A stretch of DNA of 64,000 nt, taken from NCBI RefSeq assembly GCF_028435365.1, contig NZ_JAGTJJ010000020.1, positions 112,443 through 176,442 of the forward strand, read 5' to 3'. The position numbers were made by a program, and so were the translations under genes. This DNA is from Polyangium jinanense (GTDB lineage: Bacteria > Myxococcota > Polyangia > Polyangiales > Polyangiaceae). Below, one piece after another: positions 15,785 through 23,084 of this stretch (position 1 is its first letter; the number at the start of each line of letters is the position of its first letter). A model generated the notes under the pieces. The model worked only from the letters and a program-made list of their open reading frames with translations, ran no database searches and was not told the origin of the DNA.

Positions 15785-16660
15785 GCTGGGGGGCGCCCGC
15801 TCCCGCTCCCGCTCGCGCGAGCCTTCAGGTCATCGGCGCAATTCTTCTTCGCTCGGCTTGGTGAGACGAACGTGGTGGGCATTGTTGGCCACCACGGGGC
15901 GAAGGATTGGTCCCCCCGATGTCGATGGTCGACCAACAACCGGTCATGTGAACCACAACCCCAGCGTGTAGATCGGAAAGGTGTGTCCTACCCTATCCGA
16001 AGAGACTTGCGCGCTTGCCTTGGGTGTTGCAATAGGGACCGTCAAGAAACCGCCTGCTCCTGCTCGGGGCATTCGCCACGCTTGCTCGCATAGCGCCACG
16101 CTTGCTCGAGCATAGCGCCATGCTTGCTCGAGTAGCGCCGCGCTCGCTCGAGTAGCGCAATGCTTGCTCAAGCGTAGCCGGAGGGGAAGACGCTTCGTCG
16201 GCCGCGCTCGGTGGGGCCCTGTCCGAGGCCCCGCAAAGGCGAGCCGAGCTCGGGGGGACCGAGCGCCAAAGGAGAAGTGTCCTCCCCCTCTGGGGGCCAA
16301 TTCAAAATCAGGCGCAATGGTGCCGGCCATGACCTCCCACCTCCCATATCGATTGTCGTGGGGACGCGCGCGGCGATTGGCGCCGCTGTCAACGGCCCGT
16401 CGCTTCCATTCCCTCGAGGCTCGCGATCGCAGGCAATAAGGCCCTGAATCTGCTCCGGACGTCATTCCAACGAGGCGGCATAAAGCGTGCTAATGTGCTG
16501 ATGAGGCTTGGCACGAAAAGCCGGGCCGGGGAGGACCACGAAGGTAACGCGGGGCCAGGAGCGCAAGAGCGAATGAATCATAACCTGAAGCCCGCTCGAG
16601 CTCATTGCAGACGCGATGAGGAGCGGCTCGAGGTTTTACCGCAACGATACAGGAGCACTT
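15785..16660. other. Long gene-free region with a short tandem repeat
   Basis: About 875 bases without a credible gene. It holds a cluster of five 20-22 base repeats near 16074-16173 and an A/T-richer patch around 15880-16000. The final 160 bases before the Ala-rich lipoprotein are relatively low in GC and probably carry its promoter. Open frames across it show no RBS and repetitive Arg-rich translations. Confidence 0.5.
16074..16173. repeat. Tandem 20-22 bp repeat, five units
   Basis: Five degenerate copies of a unit close to TAGCGCCACGCTTGCTCGAG stand head to tail, the first partial. The units differ by a few substitutions and a CA insertion. They are too close together to be a CRISPR array, because there are no spacers. 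No gene covers them. Possible roles are a protein-binding array or simple slippage product. Confidence 0.75.
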
Positions 16661-18109
16661 ATGAGGACGATAGCTTCGAAGTTGAGTGTACTGGTCATGG
16701 TGTGCGGCATGGCGCTGGGGTGCTCTTCCGAGCCGACACCGGGCAACAACATTGATGACACCAATACCAACGCGACGAACCAAGCCATCGTCGAGGGGCA
16801 GGTAAAGGACGTCGGCGCAGACTACACCGAGCTCGGTTTCGGCGGTAAGGGCACGCTCGCGAAGACAGCAGAGGTGGTCATCTCCAAGATTACCGCCGAC
16901 GGGAAACTCGAGGCGATCGCCGAGGCGACGGTCGACGCGGCCGGCAAGTACTCCGCGGAGGTCCCGGTGGGCGCCGAGCTGCTCATCGTGCAGGCCGTCA
17001 CCGCGTCGGGCGAGGTGCTCGCCTCCTCGTTCCTCGAGGCGGCGGCGGATACCAAGGGCGAGATCGTGACCGCGGCGCCTCTCACGATCGAGAGTTCGGT
17101 CGAGGCCGCGGTGGCCATCGCCCTCGCCGCCAAAGGCAACCTCGAGGCTCTGGTCGCGGCGCAGCTCCACGCGTTCGTCAACGGGGACCTGGCCGCGGAG
17201 CTCGTCGCTCAGATCCAGGCGGGCCTCAGCGCCGAGGCGGCGATCAGCGCGATGGCCGAGGCCACGCTGGCGGCGGAGAAGGCGCAGCTCCAGGCGTTCG
17301 CGAACGCGGGCATCGACATCACGGCGGAGGCGATGGCGGAAATCACGTACCACGCCGCCGCAGCCCTGAACGCGGCGCTGGACGCCGGGGCGTCGGCCGC
17401 CGAGGCGGCGGCGGAGTTCCAGGCGGAGCTCCAGGCCGCCCTGGAGGCCAAGCTCGGGATCTCGGCGGAGCTCTACGCGCAGGCGCAGGCGGCGGCGAGC
17501 ATGGTGTTTCAGGCCACGCTCAGTGTGGCGCTCGAGGCGAGCGCGAACGTCGATGCGCTCCTCTTCGCGACCGTCCACGCGGCCGCGGAGGTGGAGGCGC
17601 AGGCGACCGCGCAGGCGGTGCTCACGCTGGTGGAGCTGAGCGGCGCAGCGCAGGCCACGATCGACATGTTCGTCGGGATCTGCACGAAGTTCACGGCCGA
17701 CGTGGCCGCGGCGGCCGACGTGGAGGCGATCGTCAAGGCGAAGGCCGATTTCTTGGCGAAGCTCAACGGCACCGCGCAGGTCGAGGGCGCGCTCGCGGCC
17801 CTGATCTCCACGAAGGCCGAGGCGCAGGCGGCGCTGCTCGCGACCGTCGAAGCCGTGCTCGTCGCGAGCGCGACGCTCGACCTGGATCTGAAGGCGGCGC
17901 TCGAGGCGTACGTGGTGGCCGCCGCCAAGGGCGCGGGGTCCGCGGAGGCCACCGCCGCGATGGAGGCCGTGATCAAGGCGTTCGCGAAGTTCGACGCCGC
18001 GGTCGATGCGCTCGCGCCGGCCCTCGACGCGGCCGTGGCCACCGCCTCCGAGGCGGAGGTCGTGACCCAGGTTCTCGCTACGGCGGAGGCCTCGCTCCAG
18101 AAGCCGTGA
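16661..18109 (+). CDS. Ala-rich, almost all-helical lipoprotein
   Basis: A 482-residue protein. The start at 16661 is supported by AGGAG upstream and a clean lipoprotein signal (lipobox MALGC). After a Asn/Thr-rich spacer comes a domain of about 110 residues resembling carboxypeptidase-regulatory or Ig-like folds (AIVEGQVKDVG ... GKYSAEVPVGAELLIVQAV). The remaining 340 residues are Ala/Glu/Leu/Val-rich helix with a single internal proline (ALAPAL). The mature part has no arginine and no tryptophan, very unusual for such GC-rich DNA. It looks like a long amphipathic helical bundle or rod on the cell surface. No family is known to me. Confidence 0.8.
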   Translation: MRTIASKLSVLVMVCGMALGCSSEPTPGNNIDDTNTNATNQAIVEGQVKDVGADYTELGFGGKGTLAKTAEVVISKITADGKLEAIAEATVDAAGKYSAEVPVGAELLIVQAVTASGEVLASSFLEAAADTKGEIVTAAPLTIESSVEAAVAIALAAKGNLEALVAAQLHAFVNGDLAAELVAQIQAGLSAEAAISAMAEATLAAEKAQLQAFANAGIDITAEAMAEITYHAAAALNAALDAGASAAEAAAEFQAELQAALEAKLGISAELYAQAQAAASMVFQATLSVALEASANVDALLFATVHAAAEVEAQATAQAVLTLVELSGAAQATIDMFVGICTKFTADVAAAADVEAIVKAKADFLAKLNGTAQVEGALAALISTKAEAQAALLATVEAVLVASATLDLDLKAALEAYVVAAAKGAGSAEATAAMEAVIKAFAKFDAAVDALAPALDAAVATASEAEVVTQVLATAEASLQKP

Positions 18110-18137
18110 GCTGAAACCGGCTGTCGCTGACCTGGAC

Positions 18138-18160
18138 GGGGACCCGATGACCGGGTCCCC
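18138..18160 (+). terminator. Hairpin terminator after the Ala-rich lipoprotein gene
   Basis: A perfect 9-bp stem (GGGGACCCG at 18138-18146 and CGGGTCCCC at 18152-18160) with a 5-base loop lies 28 bases past the stop. The following ATCCTT is only weakly U-rich, so it is a probable rather than certain intrinsic terminator. Confidence 0.6.
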
Positions 18161-18451
18161 ATCCTTGGTCGTCCCTCACCGCGCTGAAGAACGCCGACGC
18201 CGCGCCCGCCGCGGCTGGGTGCCCATCCGGACGTCGGTAAGCGCTGCACGAGCCCGCTCTACCCCTCTTCGTCGATGATCGTTCCCCCTGCGTCCGTGAC
18301 GTGGACCCCATCATGATCAACCAAATTCAACAGGATCCGCGGGGTTGACGACCCCGGGTCAGGACGACCGGAACCCTATCCGCACCCGCACACCCGCTCT
18401 CGCTCCCGCACCCGCTCCCGCTTCCGCCCCCATCGTGCTAAAGGGCCGGCC
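18161..18451. other. Gene-free leader of the ArsA-type ATPase gene
   Basis: About 290 bases without a credible gene. From 18375 to 18430 there is a low-complexity run of CCCGCTCTCGCTCCCGCACC-type hexamers. An A/T-richer patch at 18310-18340 may hold a promoter for the ATPase gene. Confidence 0.4.
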
Positions 18452-19624
18452 GTGGCAGCCTCGGAAACAAGTTCGTCCACGCCCGGCGGGCTCGGCAAGC
18501 TCCTCGATTCCCGGCGGGTTCTCCTCGTCGTCGGTTGCGGCGGGGTCGGCAAGACGACCACGACGGCTGCCCTCGGCCTCGCCGCGGCGCGCCGAGGCAA
18601 GCGCGTCCTCTGCCTGACGATCGACCCGGCGCGGCGGCTCTCGCAGAGCCTCGGCATCGAGGAGATGAAGACCGAGGCGCAGACGATCGATCCAGCCCTC
18701 TTCGCGCAAGCCGGCGTGCCCGTCACGGGGTCGATGACCGTGATGATGCTGGACACGAAGAGCACGTTCGACTCGCTCGTCATGGAGCTCGCGCCCTCCG
18801 CCGAGCAGCGCGATCGCATCCTGAACAACGTGCTCTACAAGTACATCTCCACGTCGCTCGCCGGTACCCAGGAGTACATGGCGATGGAGAAGCTCTACGC
18901 GACGAAGGGCGATCCGAGCTACGACCTCATCCTGCTCGACACGCCGCCGACGCCGAACGCGCTCGACTTCCTCGACGCGCCGGAGCGGCTCGTCGGCGCG
19001 ATCGACAGCGCCGCGACGCGGTGGCTCGTGCAGGCCGTGCAGAGCTCGGGGAAGTTCTCGCTCAACGTGCTCGCGAAGAGCGCGGCCGCGATCGTGCGCG
19101 GCATCGGCAAGGTGTCGGGCAGCGGGTTTCTGGAGCAGATGGCGGCGTTCATCGCGGAGATCAACTCGGTTTTCGGCGGGTGGAGGAAGCGCGCGGACGC
19201 GGTGAGCGCAGCGCTGCGTGGGCCCGATGTGGCGTACGTGCTCGTGACGACGCCGGACCCGCTCGCGGTGCGCGAGGTGATGTTCTTCGCGGATCGGCTG
19301 CGCGAGCAGGACATGCGGCGCGACGCGTTCGTGGTGAACCGCGTGCATCCGACGTACGGGCGCGTGCCGGACGCGGCGGAGGTGGAGGGGGCGCTCGCGC
19401 GGAGTGCGATCTCGCTCGGGCCGGATGCTCCGACGCGGCTCCGGCGCGCGGCGGAGGACGAGAGCCGCATGGGCAAGCTCGACGCGCTGCATCTCGTGGG
19501 GCTCGAGGCGGCGCTGGAGGACGAGGCGTCAGGCGGAAGCTTGCTCGCGCACGTGCCGGCGTTCCCGTACGACATCCACGATCTGGAGCGGCTCTCGCGG
19601 ATCGCCGAGGTCCTCGCACCGTAG
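18452..19624 (+). CDS. ArsA-family P-loop ATPase
   Basis: A 390-residue ATPase starting at a GTG. The deviant Walker A of the ArsA/Get3 group, GCGGVGKTTTTAA, is at residues 28-40; switch I TIDPARRLSQSLG is near 57 and Walker B LILLDTPPTPNALDFL near 160. A helical insertion occupies about 180-230. There is a single ATPase domain, as in Get3 and many bacterial and actinobacterial forms, and no arsenite-binding Cys cluster. An arsenite pump role is therefore unlikely; membrane-protein targeting or cargo handling is more plausible. No arsenic genes are nearby. Confidence 0.85.
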   Translation: MAASETSSSTPGGLGKLLDSRRVLLVVGCGGVGKTTTTAALGLAAARRGKRVLCLTIDPARRLSQSLGIEEMKTEAQTIDPALFAQAGVPVTGSMTVMMLDTKSTFDSLVMELAPSAEQRDRILNNVLYKYISTSLAGTQEYMAMEKLYATKGDPSYDLILLDTPPTPNALDFLDAPERLVGAIDSAATRWLVQAVQSSGKFSLNVLAKSAAAIVRGIGKVSGSGFLEQMAAFIAEINSVFGGWRKRADAVSAALRGPDVAYVLVTTPDPLAVREVMFFADRLREQDMRRDAFVVNRVHPTYGRVPDAAEVEGALARSAISLGPDAPTRLRRAAEDESRMGKLDALHLVGLEAALEDEASGGSLLAHVPAFPYDIHDLERLSRIAEVLAP

Positions 19625-19678
19625 GGCACGACCCTCATCCCCGTTCCGCCCAGCGCGTCCTCGTGGCATGGTCGGGGT

Positions 19679-20473
19679 ATGGAGCGAGACGGCAAGGCAG
19701 CCGGGGGGTTGTTCCGTTTGCGTACGCGATGGGCGTTTCTTTCGTTGTTCGGCGCGCCGCTCGTGCTCGCGTGGATCTCGGGCGCGGCCGGGTGCACCGA
19801 GGAGACGGCTCTCGAGCCGCGCCCTGGCTTCCCCGGCGATAGCTGCACGAAGACCGACGATTGCGCGGTGCCGCTGCGCTGCATCGGCCTCGTCTGCGTC
19901 GAGCCGGGCGGATCGGGGGACGGCGGCGTCGTCGAGCCGGACGGCGGCTTCGGCCCCGGCCCCGGGCCGAGCGCCGCCGACGGGCCCTGGAGCCAGTGCG
20001 ACGAGTGCCTGGAGGGGGCGTGCGGGCAGGCCGAGAAGGCGTGCGGGCCCGAGTGCCGCAGCATCGAGGCGTGCATCGAGACCTTGTGCGCGAACTTGAG
20101 CGCCACAGGATCGCCGGACGAAGGCGCGTGCTTGGTGTACTGCCAGGACCGCTTTCCCGGCGGGAAAGCGCAGCACCTCGCGGTCGTGAACTGCGCGCAG
20201 GACGTGATGTGCTCGCCGCCCTGTGCGTTTTACCCGCAGGACTACGATCTCTGCCGGACGTTCATGAACAACGGCGATTGCACGGGCTACATGAAGGCGT
20301 GCGACGCCGATGCGCGGTGCACGACGTACCGCGATTGCGTGAAGTTCTGCGGGACGATCGCGGACTGCACCGCCTGCGACGACGCGGCGGACGCGACCGA
20401 GGGGCGGAAGCTGCTCGAAGCCTACGAGCAGTGCGTCGCGGGAGAATGCCTCACGGAGTCGTGGATCAAGTGA
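19679..20473 (+). CDS. Cys-rich predicted lipoprotein
   Basis: A 264-residue protein with an N-terminal basic stretch, hydrophobic segment and lipobox GAAGC. After a Gly/Pro/Asp linker (about residues 75-100) the body carries over 25 cysteines in C-x2-C, C-x3-C and C-x4-C spacings with no haem motif, so it is likely a disulfide-rich surface domain. It resembles the lipoprotein on the opposite strand at 20514-21086 in both layout and Cys spacing (NCAQDVMC versus IKCAQDLAT). The two may be distant paralogues. A hairpin separates the convergent genes. Confidence 0.75.
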   Translation: MERDGKAAGGLFRLRTRWAFLSLFGAPLVLAWISGAAGCTEETALEPRPGFPGDSCTKTDDCAVPLRCIGLVCVEPGGSGDGGVVEPDGGFGPGPGPSAADGPWSQCDECLEGACGQAEKACGPECRSIEACIETLCANLSATGSPDEGACLVYCQDRFPGGKAQHLAVVNCAQDVMCSPPCAFYPQDYDLCRTFMNNGDCTGYMKACDADARCTTYRDCVKFCGTIADCTACDDAADATEGRKLLEAYEQCVAGECLTESWIK

Positions 20474-20478
20474 GCGGG

Positions 20479-20500
20479 GAGGGGGCCGAGGGGCCCCCTC
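20479..20500. terminator. Bidirectional hairpin between convergent lipoprotein genes
   Basis: A perfect 9-bp stem (GAGGGGGCC at 20479-20487 and GGCCCCCTC at 20492-20500) with a 4-base loop sits between the stops at 20473 and 20514. There is no strong U-tract. By position it probably ends both transcripts. Confidence 0.6.
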
Positions 20501-20513
20501 TCGCCGTGTTGGT

Positions 20514-21086
20514 TCAGGGGCAGTTCGGGTTCGCGGCCTCGACGACGGCGCAGTACTCGGGCGCGCCGTCGCTCATGCAGATCGTCTTGCACGTCTGGCA
20601 GAAGACGCAGGAGTCGAGGGCCTCGAACTTGTTGAGGGCCGCCTGGGGCGTGGCGAGGTCCTGCGCACACTTGATCGTGCAGCAGCCGCCGTCGCCGCTG
20701 AGCGGGCAGTTGTCGTAGGAGCAGTCGGCGAGGGCCTTGCAGTCCGCATCGGCGGTACAGGCGTCCGCGAGCGCCTTGCACTCGTTCACGTACGCGCCCG
20801 TGGTGTTGCTCGTGCAGTCGCTGCAGACCGAGTAGCTGCCGCTGCCGCCGCTGCCGGATGAGCTCGAGGAACCGCCACCAGCGCCGCCCGAGCCGCCGCT
20901 GCCCGAGGAGCTCGACGACCCGCCGCCGGCGCCGCCCGCGCCGCCGGTGCCCGAGGAGCTCGAGGACGAACCATTGCCCGAGCCGCCCGAGCCGCCTGAG
21001 CCGCCCGTGTCGTCACTGCACCCCACCACGGTCACGAACAAAGAGCCGAGCGCCGCGAGCCCGAGCGCATACAAACCAAGCCTCAT
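20514..21086 (-). CDS. Ser/Gly-linker Cys-rich lipoprotein
   Basis: A 190-residue protein. The start at 21086 has GGGAGA upstream and gives a signal peptide ending in lipobox VVGC. Then comes a 70-residue linker of repeated GGSGG and SSSSSGSGG units, a typical myxobacterial surface spacer, and a 100-residue domain with about 16 cysteines (VCSDC, GGCCTIKCAQD, CVFCQTCKTIC). The linker is encoded by a three-fold DNA repeat near 20860-20990. The function is unknown; it is probably displayed on the outer membrane. Confidence 0.75.
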   Translation of the reverse strand: MRLGLYALGLAALGSLFVTVVGCSDDTGGSGGSGGSGNGSSSSSSGTGGAGGAGGGSSSSSGSGGSGGAGGGSSSSSGSGGSGSYSVCSDCTSNTTGAYVNECKALADACTADADCKALADCSYDNCPLSGDGGCCTIKCAQDLATPQAALNKFEALDSCVFCQTCKTICMSDGAPEYCAVVEAANPNCP

Positions 21087-21146
21087 CGTCTGTCTCCCTT
21101 TCCAAGCGTGAGCCACGCGCCGTTCGCGCGCTGGAATGGGGACATC

Positions 21147-22148
21147 CTACCGCGGAGGCGTCTCTTTCGGGCGTGCGAACTCGTCCGGGGCGCCGTACCA
21201 CGGCAGCGGCGTGGTCGATCCCGAAGCCTCGGACGACGCGGACGCGGGTGCTTCGCCGAGTGACCACGCCGTGAGCACGACGAGCGCCATCCACACGAGA
21301 TCGGCGAGCAAGAGGTGCACGAGCTGCATCGCCACGGGCGCGAGGAGGAAGAGGTTCAGAAAGCCCGCGCCGATCTGCACGATCACGAGCGCAGACAGGA
21401 GCCGCGCATGCTTGAGCAGGCTCGGGCGTTGCGACGCGACGAACCCCGTCGCGAAGAGCAAATACGCCGCGACCACGCCGGCCACGATCGGGTGGTAGAC
21501 GCGCAGCTGCACGAAGACGTGCGCGGCCTGCGACACGTCCGCGGCGAGGCCTTCGCTCAGGGTCTTCGCGGGGAAGAGCGTGTCGCCGAGGGCCGCGATC
21601 GCGCCCGTCACGCCGACGAGCAGCACGCCGAGGAGGCCGCCGCCGAGCACGTACGTCGGCGTGCCCGAGGATCCACGCCGCGGCAAGGGGCCGCCCGACG
21701 CCCAGAGCACGGTGAGCGTCATCGACGCGACGAGGAGGAAGGTGTTGATGAGGTGCGCGCTCATCCAGTAGCCACGCGCGATCGACGCGTCGCCCGCGAC
21801 CCGCTCGAAGAGGACGATGCCCGCGCCGACGGCCGCCTCCGTCACCATGAAGAACATCGACCAGGCCGCGCCGAACCGCACCGCATGCCGGCGCGGGAAG
21901 GCGCGGAAGGCCCACACGAGCTGGAGCAAGGTGAGCAGGAAGGCGATCCCCGAGGTCACCCGGTGCGTGAACTCGATCAGGGTTTTTACGGTGGGCGCGC
22001 GGGGAATGACCTCGCCGTTGCAGGTGGGCCAGTGGCTCCCGCAGCCTGCGCCGGAGCTGGTGGCGCGGACGTAGGCGCCCCAGAGAATGACGCCGAGGGT
22101 GACGGCGAGCGTCGCCCACGCAACACGGCGAAACCGACCTTGCGACAT
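21147..22148 (-). CDS. ctaA: Heme A synthase (COX15/CtaA family)
   Basis: A 333-residue membrane protein with about eight transmembrane helices. It oxidises the C8 methyl of heme O to give heme A for cytochrome oxidase. The conserved histidines occur in the usual four places: EFTHRVTSG, YWMSAHLINTF, LRVYHPIVAG and AMQLVHLLLAD. The extracytoplasmic Cys pair CGSHWPTC follows the first helix, as in type-1 CtaA. The C-terminal tail of about 35 residues (from EAPASAS) is extra and disordered. No ctaB or oxidase subunit genes are in the window. The start is divergent from the MOSC gene. Confidence 0.92.
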   Translation of the reverse strand: MSQGRFRRVAWATLAVTLGVILWGAYVRATSSGAGCGSHWPTCNGEVIPRAPTVKTLIEFTHRVTSGIAFLLTLLQLVWAFRAFPRRHAVRFGAAWSMFFMVTEAAVGAGIVLFERVAGDASIARGYWMSAHLINTFLLVASMTLTVLWASGGPLPRRGSSGTPTYVLGGGLLGVLLVGVTGAIAALGDTLFPAKTLSEGLAADVSQAAHVFVQLRVYHPIVAGVVAAYLLFATGFVASQRPSLLKHARLLSALVIVQIGAGFLNLFLLAPVAMQLVHLLLADLVWMALVVLTAWSLGEAPASASSEASGSTTPLPWYGAPDEFARPKETPPR

Positions 22149-22240
22149 GCCCCCCGTTCTAGGGCCGGCGAGGCGTTCAGGCGAGCGCCTTTCATCCTCT
22201 CGACGCGCGGGCGGGGCCGCTTTATGCCTCCCAGGCCCCC

Positions 22241-23062
22241 ATGAGCACCATCACCCTGAGCGGACTCTTCGTGTACCCCGTCAAGGGCGCGCGCGGCATC
22301 GCCCTCGACCGGGCTCGGGCACAGAGCCTCGGCATCGAGCACGACCGACGGTTCATGATCGTCGACCCGGACGGCGAGTTCCTCACACAGCGGGAGCTGC
22401 CGCAAATGGCGCTCATCGAGACGGCGATCGAGGGCGACACGCTCGTCCTCCACGCGAAGGACCACGGGTCGCTTCGCCTGCCGCTCCGTCCCGAAGGGCC
22501 CACGGATCGGCGCGTCCGGGTCTGGAGCGACAAATGCCGCGCCGTCTTCGTCGGCGACGAGGTCGCCGCGTACCTGAGCGACTACCTCGGCCGGCGCGCG
22601 GAGCTCGTGTACATGCCCGAGGACGCCGCGCGTCGCGTGGACGGTCGCTACGTGAGCCGCAAGGAGCGTGTCGCCTTTGCCGATGGCTTTCCGTATCTGC
22701 TCGCCTCGGAGGGCTCGCTCGCGGACCTGAACGCGCGCCTGCGCGACGCCGTGCCGATGGATCGGTTCCGGCCGAACCTCGTGGTCCGCGGCGCGCCGCC
22801 CTGGGCCGAGGACGCGTGGACGAGCCTGTCCATCGGCTCGGTGGTCTTCCACCTGCGCAAGCCGTGCAGCCGCTGCAACGTGATCACCGTGGACCAGGCG
22901 ACGGGTGTGCGCGGCAAGGATCCGCTGGCGACGCTGGCGACGTTCCGGGCGCGGGCGAACCGCGTGTATTTCGGCTGGAACATGGTCGCCGAAGGGGAGG
23001 GCGAGATCCGCGTGGGCGACGCCGTGACCCTGGGTGCGCGCTCGTACGACGAGGCCGGCTGA
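22241..23062 (+). CDS. MOSC-domain protein (YcbX/mARC-like)
   Basis: A 273-residue protein with an N-terminal MOSC beta-barrel (GLFVYPVKGARGIALDRARA, residues 7-26) and a C-terminal MOSC domain. It carries the motif KPCSRCNVITVDQATGVRG, whose first Cys is the molybdenum ligand in mARC and YcbX reductases. Unlike E. coli YcbX it lacks a C-terminal 2Fe-2S domain, so it would need a separate electron donor. N-hydroxylated compounds are the usual substrates of this group. It begins a set of five same-strand genes, the next starting 22 bases downstream. Confidence 0.88.
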   Translation: MSTITLSGLFVYPVKGARGIALDRARAQSLGIEHDRRFMIVDPDGEFLTQRELPQMALIETAIEGDTLVLHAKDHGSLRLPLRPEGPTDRRVRVWSDKCRAVFVGDEVAAYLSDYLGRRAELVYMPEDAARRVDGRYVSRKERVAFADGFPYLLASEGSLADLNARLRDAVPMDRFRPNLVVRGAPPWAEDAWTSLSIGSVVFHLRKPCSRCNVITVDQATGVRGKDPLATLATFRARANRVYFGWNMVAEGEGEIRVGDAVTLGARSYDEAG

Positions 23063-23084
23063 GGCGCCGAGGAAACGAAGCAGC

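Noticed and set aside
16074..16173. CRISPR array
   Set aside because: The repeats are contiguous without spacers and no cas genes are in the window.
18078..18320. A small minus-strand protein between the Ala-rich lipoprotein and ArsA-type genes
   Set aside because: The frame overlaps the end of the lipoprotein gene and the terminator hairpin; composition is not protein-like.
18452..19624. Arsenite-efflux role for the ArsA-family ATPase
   Set aside because: Only one ATPase domain, no arsenite-binding cysteines, and no arsB, arsR or arsC nearby.
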